Shown here: piece after piece, positions 1-6,762 of the stretch | How positions within the stretch are numbered: position 1 is the stretch's first letter | Layout of the letters: each line of letters begins with the position of its first letter | Source of the DNA: JBDKGV01 sp039798005 | GTDB taxonomy: Bacteria > Fibrobacterota > Fibrobacteria > UBA5070 | Length of the DNA: 12,252 nt | Assembly (NCBI GenBank): GCA_039798005.1 | Contig: JBDKGV010000097.1 | Span: 1-12,252 of the forward strand | Direction of reading: 5' to 3' | Notes under the pieces: generated by a model | What the model was told of the DNA's origin: nothing | The model's input: only the letters and a program-made list of their open reading frames with translations | Database searches by the model: none | Position numbers and translations under genes: made by a program

Positions 1-202
1 TGGGCAGGATCGAGACGTTGCAGGTGGAGACCACCTTTCCGGCTTCGACCGCCACGAGGTATGTGATTCCCGGATGGGATTCCACCTCTTCCCACACCAC
101 TTCCGCCCTGTCCAACGCCAAGGGCGCATCCTCTGGATTCAAATGCCGGTAGAGCTCCAAGATCCCAAGGAGGTCGCCTCGGTCTGCGGTTCTGAATTCC
201 AT
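1..202 (-). CDS. GNAT family N-acetyltransferase (N-terminal part, runs off window)
   Basis: Reading the minus strand from the ATG at 202 gives 67 open codons to the window edge, beginning MEFRTADRGDLLGILELYRH. An N-terminal helix with an L-x-x-I-L-E-L-Y pattern, a short loop with LNPEDAPL, and then strands YLVAVEAGKVVSTCNVSILP (residues 48-67) match the opening of GNAT acyl-CoA-dependent acetyltransferases; the GKVVST strand corresponds to the usual 'GKIVGT' strand. The acetyl-CoA-binding motif would lie beyond the window, so the acceptor substrate cannot be guessed. A good ribosome-binding site, AAGGA, stands a few bases upstream of this ATG. The gene is divergent from the radical SAM gene at 281, with 78 bases between them that are AT-richer than the flanking genes; no convincing promoter hexamers were found there. 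Confidence 0.8.
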   Translation of the reverse strand, partial: MEFRTADRGDLLGILELYRHLNPEDAPLALDRAEVVWEEVESHPGITYLVAVEAGKVVSTCNVSILP

Positions 203-280
203 AATTCGTCCTTCATTGAAATGCGCTGGCGGGACAGGAGATTGCCAATAACTATTGATTGAAGTCCACAATTCCAAGGG

Positions 281-2905
281 ATGTCGATCCATGACGACCA
301 CCTTTCGTTGTCCATTGAATGGATCGCACCCTCGGCTTGTTCCGATGCCGGACTGAACTCGTGCGTTGATTTCACGCGTGCGCGACATACCTTTGCCCCC
401 GTGCTGAACGAACATACCGATCATAGGGCCTGGTTCCAGGCAAACCGCCAACATCTGACCGGCGGCGGCCTCTGGCTTGCTGGATCCGAACCCAACCGCC
501 TGCCCGAAAGCGCCTGGGACGAGCGGGACCTGCGCGTCCTGATCACCCGCCTTTCCTCGTGGCAGGACACCCTCGAGTCGTTCACCCACACCCTCCTGTA
601 CAGGATCCTTGCCGAGGTCGAGGGCGTGTGCCCCGACATGGCTTGGCTCCCGCCCGTGCGCGATGCGCAACTCTTCGAGGAAGCCGGCATCCCGTGGATG
701 CTGGGCGGCCTGCACCGCGACGTGCGCGCCTTCGATGTCCTTTCGTTTTCCAACGCCTTGGTCCAGGAGCTGGTCAACCTCCCGCAGATGCTGGAGAAAA
801 GCGGCATTCCGGTGAACCTCACCGAGCGTCTGTCCCGCGAAGACCTGCCCTTGGTCGTGATGGGCGGCGCCAACGCCCTGCAATCCAGCGCCATCTGGGG
901 ACCCGAATCGCCGGTCGACGTCGTGTTCCTGGGCGAAGAGCCCGAGACCATCCAGGAATTCTTCGCCCTGATCCGCAAGTCCCGACAGGCCGGCGTGAAG
1001 AAGGCCGAGATCCGCGAGAAGTTGCGCGACATCGCCGGGGTCTTCCTGCCCGACGACGCCCAGCCCGTCACCCGGAAGTTCCACAAGCGCACCCCCGACC
1101 TCAACCGCTTCCTGCCCAAGGCCCCGGTTCCGGTGGCAAACGGTGTGGCTGGCACCGGCACCGTCCAGATCTCCGAAGGCTGCCCCTGGTTCTGCTCGTT
1201 CTGCGCCGAAAGCTGGTCGCGCAAACCCTACCGCGAAGTGCCGGGCGAGGACGCCCTCCAGTGGGCGCGCCACCTCAAGCGCGAGCTGGGCCTTTCGCAC
1301 CTGGATCTCTACAGCTTCAACTTCAACACCTACGGTCCGATCCGCCCGCTGGTGGCAAAGCTCCTGGAGGAATTCTCCTCCATCGGGCTCAAGAGCCAGC
1401 GCTTTGACGCCATCGCACGCGACCACGGCTTCGTGGAGCTGCTGCGCATCGCCGGAAAGACCTCCATCACCTGCGCCCTGGAGGGCATCAGCACGCGCAT
1501 GCGCGCCTTCCTGCAGAAGGACCTGTCCGACAAGGACCTCGACCGCTCCTTCGATACGCTCCTGCGCACCCGCCTGCGCGAGCTCAAGATCTTCGTGATC
1601 GCCACCGGCCACGAGAACGAAGAAGACATCGCCGAGTTCAAGAAGACTCTCCTCACTCTCAAGGACAAGCTGGCCCGCGCCGCCTCGCATCCGCGCGTCG
1701 TGGTCTCGGCAACGCCACTGGTGCGTTTCCCGTGGACTCCGCTTGAGTTTGATACCATGCCCGACCCCAAGACGCTTTCGCGGTGCGTGGGGTATATCAA
1801 AAACGCCGCCGTGCAGGTGGGCTTCGAATACCGTGGCGCCGCCGAGGTGGCCGAGTCGTGGATGAGTCAAATCTTGGTGCGCGCCCGCACGCCGCTGGTG
1901 CTGGAAGCCGCCCGCGCCGCCTGTGAAAAGACGGGATTCGTCTTTCGCCTGGGCGTGCCGGACGAATTCATGGTCGCCTTCCGCGAGGAGCTCGAGGCCC
2001 GCGGCATCTCGGAAGAGGAGGCCCTTCGCGGCGTCGGCCCTTCGGAGGACGTCCCCTGGGACATGCTGGAGCCGGGGGTGGACCGCGCCTTTGTGATCAA
2101 GCAGTGGTTCGACTGCAAGGAGTTCCTGCAGATCTCCGTGTGCATGGGCCAAGACGGCAAGAACGGCCACTGCCATTCCTGCGGATCGTGCGACAAGGAC
2201 GAACGCAAGTTCCTGATCACCCATCGCGATGACGCCATGCCCGACCTCGTGAAGCTTGCGGCCCGCATCAAGGCCATCCGAGCCTCCGAGGAGATCGTGC
2301 CTCTCCAGGTGCGCCTGTCCGAAGACTCCTTTGGCCTTCCCATGGATGTCATCCATTCGCGCTTGGCTCGCGCCTTCATGGTGGCCTTCCCCGAGCTCAC
2401 GCCCTTCTATCGCCACTGCGAACCGCACGGCCGCGCCGAGGACGGCGATGCGTGCATGGCCATCGGCCTTGAGATGCTCAATCCGGTATTCCTTCCCGAC
2501 GGCGCTTTTCGGGTACGACAGATTCTGTTAAACCCCGATGAGCTTGCGAAGGTGCAGGCCGAGTTCGGCGTCTATGGACAGATCCTGTCAAATGACCCGC
2601 TCCCGATCGAAACTTCACGCTGGACCTTGCGCACGCCCTTCCGTTCCGAGGTGGGGAAGTACCTCAATTCCCGCGGCCTCAAGCACATCCTCAAGCGTGT
2701 CGAGGGGGTGCAGACCTTCGAGATGCCCAAGGATTCGCTCAAGAAGCGCCTGGTCCTGTCGATGACCCAGCGCGAGGCGGAAGGGGAGTGGATCGTCGAA
2801 CTCCAGGCCGGTGCCAAGTTCGAGCTGCGCGAGTTCCTGCGCGAGGCGGCCAGCGGCGCGTCGATCTCCGACGCGTTCCTGGTGAAGATCGAGCGCCAGG
2901 CCTGA
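281..2905 (+). CDS. Large radical SAM protein, TIGR03960-like, with B12-binding-like N-terminal region and C-terminal Cys cluster
   Basis: An 874-residue protein. Residues about 85-280 resemble the N-terminal Rossmann-like region of B12-binding radical SAM proteins (FDVLSFSNAL at 151, PLVVMGGAN at 190, then VDVVFLGEE), but no cobalamin-ligating DxHxxG motif is visible. The radical SAM 4Fe-4S motif CxxxCxxC is C301, C305, C308, followed by a TIM-barrel-like stretch to about 500 (LDLYSF, ALEGIS). PWD at 592-594 and a second cysteine set (C621, C631, C634, C637; CHSCGSC) match the layout of TIGR03960 proteins. About 230 further residues follow; they occupy the place of the DUF2344/TIGR03936 partner but similarity is weak. 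Substrate unknown. The ATG at 281 has AAGGG directly abutting it, too close for a normal ribosome-binding site. No other in-frame Met occurs until about residue 120, so the true start may differ slightly. Confidence 0.85.
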   Translation: MSIHDDHLSLSIEWIAPSACSDAGLNSCVDFTRARHTFAPVLNEHTDHRAWFQANRQHLTGGGLWLAGSEPNRLPESAWDERDLRVLITRLSSWQDTLESFTHTLLYRILAEVEGVCPDMAWLPPVRDAQLFEEAGIPWMLGGLHRDVRAFDVLSFSNALVQELVNLPQMLEKSGIPVNLTERLSREDLPLVVMGGANALQSSAIWGPESPVDVVFLGEEPETIQEFFALIRKSRQAGVKKAEIREKLRDIAGVFLPDDAQPVTRKFHKRTPDLNRFLPKAPVPVANGVAGTGTVQISEGCPWFCSFCAESWSRKPYREVPGEDALQWARHLKRELGLSHLDLYSFNFNTYGPIRPLVAKLLEEFSSIGLKSQRFDAIARDHGFVELLRIAGKTSITCALEGISTRMRAFLQKDLSDKDLDRSFDTLLRTRLRELKIFVIATGHENEEDIAEFKKTLLTLKDKLARAASHPRVVVSATPLVRFPWTPLEFDTMPDPKTLSRCVGYIKNAAVQVGFEYRGAAEVAESWMSQILVRARTPLVLEAARAACEKTGFVFRLGVPDEFMVAFREELEARGISEEEALRGVGPSEDVPWDMLEPGVDRAFVIKQWFDCKEFLQISVCMGQDGKNGHCHSCGSCDKDERKFLITHRDDAMPDLVKLAARIKAIRASEEIVPLQVRLSEDSFGLPMDVIHSRLARAFMVAFPELTPFYRHCEPHGRAEDGDACMAIGLEMLNPVFLPDGAFRVRQILLNPDELAKVQAEFGVYGQILSNDPLPIETSRWTLRTPFRSEVGKYLNSRGLKHILKRVEGVQTFEMPKDSLKKRLVLSMTQREAEGEWIVELQAGAKFELREFLREAASGASISDAFLVKIERQA
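2517..2532. repeat. Palindromic motif copy, GACA-GATTC-TGTTAAA
   Basis: Imperfect copy of the dyad GACA-N5-TGTC(AAA). It lies inside the radical SAM gene and is read as codons CGA CAG ATT CTG TTA AAC, with TTA and a preceding GTA that stand out in this GC-rich gene. One base of the right arm differs from the dyad. It lies exactly 60 bases upstream of the next copy. Confidence 0.5.
2577..2592. repeat. Palindromic motif copy, GACA-GATCC-TGTCAAA
   Basis: Perfect GACA/TGTC arms around GATCC, followed by the AAA flank shared with the best copies. Inside the radical SAM gene, read as GGA CAG ATC CTG TCA AAT. TCA and AAT are low-GC codon choices compared with their surroundings. Confidence 0.55.
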
Positions 2906-2910
2906 GTTCG

Positions 2911-3375
2911 ATGCCCGTGGAGCCCGAACTTTGCCCTTGCGGGAGTCGCAAGGCCCTGAACCTGTGCTGTGGGCCGTTCCTTGCCGGGACGGCTTTGCCC
3001 CAACTGCCCGAGCAGCTCATGCGCTCGCGCTTTGCCGCCTTTCGCACCGGCTTGGTGGAGTACCTGCTGGAGACCACCCATCCTCTTTCACGCCGGATCG
3101 ATGACCGCACTGAGATCGAAGCCACCATCCGGGACACCGTCTGGAAAGGGCTGAAGATCCTTTCCGCTCCGGACCCCGATGAGGAACTGGGCTATGTGGA
3201 ATTCGTGGCCTTCTTCGGCAACGGTCCCCAGCAGCTGCGCGAGCGTTCCGAGTTCCATCGCCTTCAAGGGCGCTGGTACTACGTGAAGGGGCGCCACCTG
3301 CCCCCCGTTCCCCTGGAGCGCAACGGCCCTTGCTTCTGCGGCAGCGGGAACAAGCTCAAGAAGTGCTGCGGCTGA
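2911..3375 (+). CDS. ychJ: YchJ family protein with two SEC-C zinc-binding motifs
   Basis: A 154-residue protein starting MPVEPELCPCGSRK. SEC-C motifs of the form CxC-x8-CC occur at both ends: C8, C10, C19, C20 and C141, C143, C152, C153. They flank an NTF2-like middle with the YchJ signatures LMRSRFAAF, WKGLKIL, GYVEFVAFF and ERSEFHRL...RWYYVKG. Length and arrangement match E. coli YchJ (152 residues). SEC-C motifs bind zinc and in SecA contact SecB or the ribosome; the role of YchJ itself is not established. The ATG lies 5 bases after the radical SAM stop, with no strong ribosome-binding site of its own, so translation is probably coupled to the upstream gene. The stop is 4 bases from the end of the convergent gene at 3380, leaving no room for an ordinary terminator. 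Confidence 0.92.
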   Translation: MPVEPELCPCGSRKALNLCCGPFLAGTALPQLPEQLMRSRFAAFRTGLVEYLLETTHPLSRRIDDRTEIEATIRDTVWKGLKILSAPDPDEELGYVEFVAFFGNGPQQLRERSEFHRLQGRWYYVKGRHLPPVPLERNGPCFCGSGNKLKKCCG

Positions 3376-3379
3376 CCTC

Positions 3380-3607
3380 CTAGGCGTTGCGACGGTAATT
3401 GGTGTCGACAGGCACCGGCACCGGATCCTTGGGCAGATGCCTTCCGAAAAGCGCTCCGACGGCCAAGGTCCCCAGGATCAGGCCAAGCACGATCAGAAGA
3501 GCCGCGCGCAGGCCAATCTTCCAGCGCCTAGGCAGACGCCCGAACCTCTCCCAGGCAAAGCCCGAGACGAGCGCGACCAAAAGACTTGTGAGAAGCATCG
3601 CGGTCAT
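3380..3607 (-). CDS. Small membrane protein with two predicted transmembrane helices
   Basis: A 75-residue protein, MTAMLLTSLLVALVSGFAWERF at the start, with a second hydrophobic stretch of about 22 residues (AALLIVLGLILGTLAVGALF) and a Pro-rich tail. Between the helices sits a basic loop (ERFGRLPRRWK), which predicts that the loop is cytoplasmic with both ends outside. The start at 3607 was chosen because its ATG overlaps the stop of the preceding minus-strand gene as ATGA and has AAGG about 7 bases upstream; a longer start at 3631 is possible but would deepen the overlap. I recognise no family. Coupling to the secreted neighbour suggests a shared envelope role. Confidence 0.65.
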   Translation of the reverse strand: MTAMLLTSLLVALVSGFAWERFGRLPRRWKIGLRAALLIVLGLILGTLAVGALFGRHLPKDPVPVPVDTNYRRNA

Positions 3608-4035
3608 CGCTGGCCTTTTTCCTTGGTACATGCCTCAAGCATGGCCTTGAGCGTGTGGTTTCGCAGCAGCGCCGCATTCACCCGCAGGTCCTGACCAGCC
3701 CAAGCGTCCTTCAAGGTCGGCGAGATATCCAAGCGCTCCCTCCAAGCAGCATGGGCCTGCTCCAAGGAATCCACCTCCTCGCGGCATGGGCCTTCCTGCA
3801 AGCGCAGGAGCTTCTGGTCGGTGTCCAGCTGCACCACGGCAAGCTGCCGTTCGTAACAAGCCGCCAGGATGTTTCCGCATCCGCCAAAGGAGCATTCCTT
3901 CATGGCTTGGATCGATTGCTGGTAACAGACGGCGAATTCGGCCCGCGCCTTGGCCTCGACCGTCACGGCTTTGGATGGCTTGCGAGGAGCGGCACTCGCA
4001 AGCCCAGTCAAGGCAAGAAGCATGAAAACCACCAT
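3604..4035 (-). CDS. Secreted cysteine-containing protein, possibly LprI-like
   Basis: A 143-residue protein with a short N-terminal hydrophobic segment ending LTGLASAA-APRK, a plausible signal peptide with an ASA-A cleavage site. The mature part has cysteines in C-x11-C-x4-C-x6-C spacing (CYQQ..., KECSFGGCG, AACYERQL), one at GPC, and one near the C-terminus (EAC). The pattern of paired cysteines with a late LEQAHAAWRERLD helix is reminiscent of the LprI/DUF1311 lysozyme-inhibitor-like fold, but this is weak and the family is not assigned. An in-frame TGA lies just upstream of the ATG at 4035. A second start at 4023, preceded by GGTGG at 5-base spacing, would give a 139-residue protein and is equally credible. 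The last bases overlap the next gene by 4. Confidence 0.6.
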   Translation of the reverse strand: MVVFMLLALTGLASAAPRKPSKAVTVEAKARAEFAVCYQQSIQAMKECSFGGCGNILAACYERQLAVVQLDTDQKLLRLQEGPCREEVDSLEQAHAAWRERLDISPTLKDAWAGQDLRVNAALLRNHTLKAMLEACTKEKGQR

Positions 4036-4152
4036 TGGTCAGAAGATAGCCCACACAATGCTCCAGGATCGGCATCCGTACAGGCCTTTGTCATCACCCG
4101 TTCTTCTATGCAAGCCGGGTATGCGTGTAGCCGTGAATGAATGTTATCTTGA

Positions 4153-4168
4153 TCCTAACTTATTAGGA
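4153..4168. promoter_or_regulatory. Perfect inverted repeat overlapping the dcd ribosome-binding site
   Basis: TCCTAA-CTTA-TTAGGA, with 6-base arms and a 4-base loop, in the AT-rich leader between the divergent genes starting at 4035 and 4182. The right arm contains the first half of the purine-rich ribosome-binding region of dcd (AGGAGAGG, 4165-4172). As RNA the hairpin would mask part of that site; as DNA it could be an operator. Function is inferred only from position. Confidence 0.4.
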
Positions 4169-4181
4169 GAGGTTTCATCCA

Positions 4182-4724
4182 ATGGTCTTGGGCAAGAGCG
4201 CTCTGCGCGAGGAATTGGCATCGGGTGGGTTGAAGGTCACACCATGGGTGGACGAGCTGTTGCAGCCCGCCTCCATCGATCTGCGCCTGGGCAACCAATT
4301 CTTGGTTCCGCGCCCCTCGGCCGGCGCCATTTCGCGCTTTGGCGAGCCCATTCCGTACGATGAGACCATCGGAGACACCTTCATCCTGCCCGCCAACAGC
4401 TTCGTGCTGGCGCGCACCATGGAAGTCGTGAGTTTTTCCGACAAGCTGACGGCCTTCGTGGAGGGTCGCTCCTCCATCGGGCGGCTTGGGCTTTTCATTC
4501 AAAATGCAGGCTGGGTCGATCCCGGCTTCGAAGGCTCCATCACGCTGGAGCTCTACAACGGCCTTTCGCACCCGATCGAACTGCGCGCCGGATGGCGCGT
4601 GTGCCAGCTCGTGGTGGTGCGCATGGAAGGCTCCTCCGAAGGTGGCTACCAGGGCAAGTACCAGGGCCAGATCGCCACCACCGGAAGTCGGCTGTTCCAA
4701 GACACCGACGGCAGCGCAGCCTAA
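4182..4724 (+). CDS. dcd: dCTP deaminase
   Basis: A 180-residue homotrimeric-family enzyme that converts dCTP to dUTP, feeding dTMP synthesis. Family signatures are all present: PASIDLRLGN (29-38), EGRSSIGRLG (94-103) and AGWVDPGFEGSITLELYN (109-126). E123 corresponds to the catalytic Glu of E. coli Dcd (E138); S97 and R101 correspond to its S111 and R115. The C-terminal KYQGQ...TGSRLFQD supplies the nucleotide-closing tail. The KYQGQ and DPGF forms are also seen in bifunctional dCTP deaminase/dUTPases, so a combined dUTPase activity cannot be excluded from sequence. The ATG follows GGAGAGG at 9-base spacing. It is the first gene of a plus-strand cluster with the phosphoesterase (24 bases on) and the Nudix-HAD fusion. 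Confidence 0.95.
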   Translation: MVLGKSALREELASGGLKVTPWVDELLQPASIDLRLGNQFLVPRPSAGAISRFGEPIPYDETIGDTFILPANSFVLARTMEVVSFSDKLTAFVEGRSSIGRLGLFIQNAGWVDPGFEGSITLELYNGLSHPIELRAGWRVCQLVVVRMEGSSEGGYQGKYQGQIATTGSRLFQDTDGSAA

Positions 4725-4748
4725 GACCTTCCTCCCGCACAGGTTCCC

Positions 4749-5477
4749 ATGCGTTACGGCATCTTCTCCGACATCCACGGCAATCTCGAAGCACTCCAGG
4801 CCGTCATGGCCAAGATGGACGAGCTGGGCGTGGAACGCCGCGTCTGCTTGGGCGACCTCGTGGGCTACTGCGCCAACCCCAACGAATGCGTCGAGCTGAT
4901 CCGTGAGAAATCCAACCTCACCATCCTGGGCAACCACGACTCCGTGGCCTTGGGGCGCGAGTCGAGCGAGAATTTCAACTTCTACGCCCGCCGCGCCATC
5001 GAGTGGACCCGCGAGAACCTGACCCCCGCCTCGGTCTCGTACCTCAAGACCCTCTCCTACCTGGAAGCCGAAGGCCCGCTGTGCTTCGTGCACGCCTCGC
5101 CCCGCTCGCCGGCCGACTGGTACTACGTCTCGGCCTTGGACGACGCGGTCGACTCCTTCGGCTTCTTCAAGCAGCGCATCTGCTTCATCGGTCACACCCA
5201 CTGGCCGGTGCTTGTGGTGATGGAAAACGAGCAGTCCTTCCGCATCTGCGACACGCTTGCCCACACCCTGGACAAGAACCAGCGCCTGCTTGTGAATGTC
5301 GGCTCGGTGGGCCAGCCCCGCGACCGCAACTCGCAGGCCAGCTTCTGCATCTGCGACAGCGACACGCTCTCGGTCGAGATCGTGCGCGTGCCCTACGACA
5401 TCGAGAAGACCCAGGACAAGATGCGCAAGCTCAACTTCGCCGACTTCCTGGTGAGCCGACTGCAGGAAGGCCGATAG
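4749..5477 (+). CDS. Calcineurin-like metallophosphoesterase (Metallophos_2 type)
   Basis: A 242-residue cytoplasmic protein with the full metallophosphoesterase set: SDIHGN (D8, H10), GDLVGYCANP (D36), GNHD (N62, H63), VHASP (H115), GHTH (H149, H151), and a family-specific NVGSVGQPRDRN segment. These residues coordinate the di-metal centre. The GDLVGY-x-x-x-P form places it in the large YfcE/MJ0936-like group of small stand-alone phosphoesterases, whose physiological substrates are mostly unknown; phosphodiester or nucleotide substrates would fit the neighbours. It follows dcd by 24 bases with only a weak AGG before the ATG, consistent with co-transcription. Confidence 0.93.
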   Translation: MRYGIFSDIHGNLEALQAVMAKMDELGVERRVCLGDLVGYCANPNECVELIREKSNLTILGNHDSVALGRESSENFNFYARRAIEWTRENLTPASVSYLKTLSYLEAEGPLCFVHASPRSPADWYYVSALDDAVDSFGFFKQRICFIGHTHWPVLVVMENEQSFRICDTLAHTLDKNQRLLVNVGSVGQPRDRNSQASFCICDSDTLSVEIVRVPYDIEKTQDKMRKLNFADFLVSRLQEGR

Positions 5478-5481
5478 GTCC

Positions 5482-5500
5482 TTTGACGGATTTTGTCACG
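5482..5500. repeat. Palindromic motif copy, intergenic, TTTGACG-GATTT-TGTCACG
   Basis: Matches the best copy (9045-9063) at 15 of 19 positions. It is the only copy that is non-coding if the downstream gene starts at the ATG at 5513. Being 12 bases upstream of that ATG and 4 bases after the phosphoesterase stop, it is placed to act as an operator or leader element. Confidence 0.45.
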
Positions 5501-5512
5501 ACGGATCCTGCC

Positions 5513-6652
5513 ATGACGGAGACTCGCGCTGCCGTCGCCCTCCTGATCCGCAATGCCGGAACGCTTGACGCCGAGGTCCTCCTGGGAAGGCGCGTGCAAA
5601 GCCCACGCGACCCATGGAGCGGACACGTCGCCTTTCCCGGCGGCAAGCGCGAACCCGGCGACCTCGATCTCCTGGACACCGCCGTGCGAGAACTGGCCGA
5701 GGAGACCGGCATCACGATGGCACGCACCGCGCTTTGCGGCAAGCTTCCCCTGGCCTGGGCCGGCCGGCACTCGGGCCCTTTGGTCCCCGTGCAGCCGTGG
5801 CTTTTTTTCGTGGACGATGCCGTGCCTTCCCGTGGCGATGGCGAGCTGGACGAGCTGGCTTGGGTCCCGCTTTCTTCGCTGGACGATCCGTCCTTGCGCG
5901 TCTCCTCGCCGGTGCCGGAACACATGGGCGTGCGCACATCCCTTGGCGTTCTTTGGGGCATGACCCTGAGCACGCTCGAGAGCCTTTGGTTCGAGCCACT
6001 CGTGCCCGGCATCCGCCGCCTGATGCTTGACTTCGACGGCACTTTCTACGACCGGCACCACTCCCTCTTTGCCGAGATCGACGAGCGCATCTCACTCTAT
6101 GTCGCGCAACGCGACCGCCTCTCGCACGAGGAAGGCCACGAGAAGAGGAAGCACCTCTACTTGACCCACGGCAACACGCTGCACGGCCTGATGCACGAAG
6201 GCCTGCAAGACCCCGAACACTTCCTGGACTTCGTCTTCGACATGCCCGACGAGGTCTTCCCGGGCCCGGCGCCTGAGATCCGTGCGGTCTTTGATCGCCT
6301 GTCCCTGCCGGTGGACATCTTCACCAACGCGCAAGCCGCCTATGTGGAACGCACCCTGCGCCTGATGAAACTCGAAGGCACCGTGGGTACCATCCACGAC
6401 CTCAAGAGCTTCGGCTACGACTGCAAGCCGCACGAGGCCGTCTACGACATGGTGGCCTCCCGCCACCCCGAGCCGACCTCCGAGGTCCTCTTCGTGGACG
6501 ACCGCCCCGACAACTGCGCCACCGGCCTTGCCAAGGGCTACCGGAGCCTCCTGATCCGGGAATCCATGCCCGACTGGTCCGAGGCGCTCTTTCGCATCGA
6601 CACCCTCACGGACCTTCCCCGCTTCCTGCTGCCGCGATTGGGCTTGGGGTAG
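5513..6652 (+). CDS. Fused Nudix hydrolase (NudL/CoA-pyrophosphatase-like) and HAD pyrimidine 5'-nucleotidase-like protein
   Basis: A 379-residue fusion. Residues 1-165 are a Nudix domain of the NUDT7/NudL type: LLGRRVQSPRDPWSGHVAFPGG (FPGG at 41-44) and the Nudix-box core REL-AEE-TGI (59-67), ending in an LWGMT segment typical of that family; such enzymes hydrolyse CoA or other nucleoside diphosphate derivatives. Residues about 168-365 are a HAD hydrolase: motif I DFDGT (nucleophile D173, acid D175), motif II IFTNA (T271), motif III K305, motif IV FVDDRPDN (D329, D330). The cap HGNTLHGLMHEGLQDPEHFLDFVFD closely resembles pyrimidine 5'-nucleotidases (TIGR01993, yeast Sdt1-like). The reading frame is continuous through the join. 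The start could instead be TTG at 5483, which has AGGAAGG upstream; the ATG is preferred because it begins just before the first Nudix strand. The preceding genes, dcd and the phosphoesterase, support a nucleotide-metabolism role. Confidence 0.88.
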   Translation: MTETRAAVALLIRNAGTLDAEVLLGRRVQSPRDPWSGHVAFPGGKREPGDLDLLDTAVRELAEETGITMARTALCGKLPLAWAGRHSGPLVPVQPWLFFVDDAVPSRGDGELDELAWVPLSSLDDPSLRVSSPVPEHMGVRTSLGVLWGMTLSTLESLWFEPLVPGIRRLMLDFDGTFYDRHHSLFAEIDERISLYVAQRDRLSHEEGHEKRKHLYLTHGNTLHGLMHEGLQDPEHFLDFVFDMPDEVFPGPAPEIRAVFDRLSLPVDIFTNAQAAYVERTLRLMKLEGTVGTIHDLKSFGYDCKPHEAVYDMVASRHPEPTSEVLFVDDRPDNCATGLAKGYRSLLIRESMPDWSEALFRIDTLTDLPRFLLPRLGLG

Positions 6653-6721
6653 GGCGCCTCCCTTCGGCTCCCCTGGACTGCACCGTCGAGGGACGCCAGA
6701 AGGGCCGGGCTGCCTGCCAAG

Positions 6722-6742
6722 CCTCGGCGCGTTGCGCCGGGG
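6722..6742. repeat. GC-rich hairpin, 9-base stem, 3-base loop
   Basis: CCTCGGCGC pairs with GCGCCGGGG (one T-G pair) around GTT. It begins 70 bases after the Nudix-HAD stop. It could slow or terminate transcription or protect the 3' end of the mRNA, but there is no T-tract. Confidence 0.45.
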
Positions 6743-6762
6743 TCTTGGGCCTTGCGGCCGGC

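Noticed and set aside
594..605. Perfect 12-base palindrome TCCTGTACAGGA
   Set aside because: A single copy inside coding sequence, encoding ordinary codons, with no related copies in the window.
3376..3379. Bidirectional terminator between the convergent genes
   Set aside because: Only 4 bases separate the stops and no hairpin with a T-tract is visible around them.
4036..4181. Defined sigma-70 promoter for dcd
   Set aside because: The leader is AT-rich, but no pair of hexamers with 16-18 base spacing was convincing.
4155..5264. Long minus-strand open frame (369 codons) opposite dcd and the phosphoesterase
   Set aside because: It is a GC-driven antisense shadow of two unmistakable enzymes, with low-complexity Gly/Val/Ala-rich sequence and no family features.
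5003..5512. Upstream extension of the Nudix-HAD frame through the phosphoesterase gene
   Set aside because: The extension is a shadow of the phosphoesterase in another frame; the Nudix fold begins just after the ATG at 5513.
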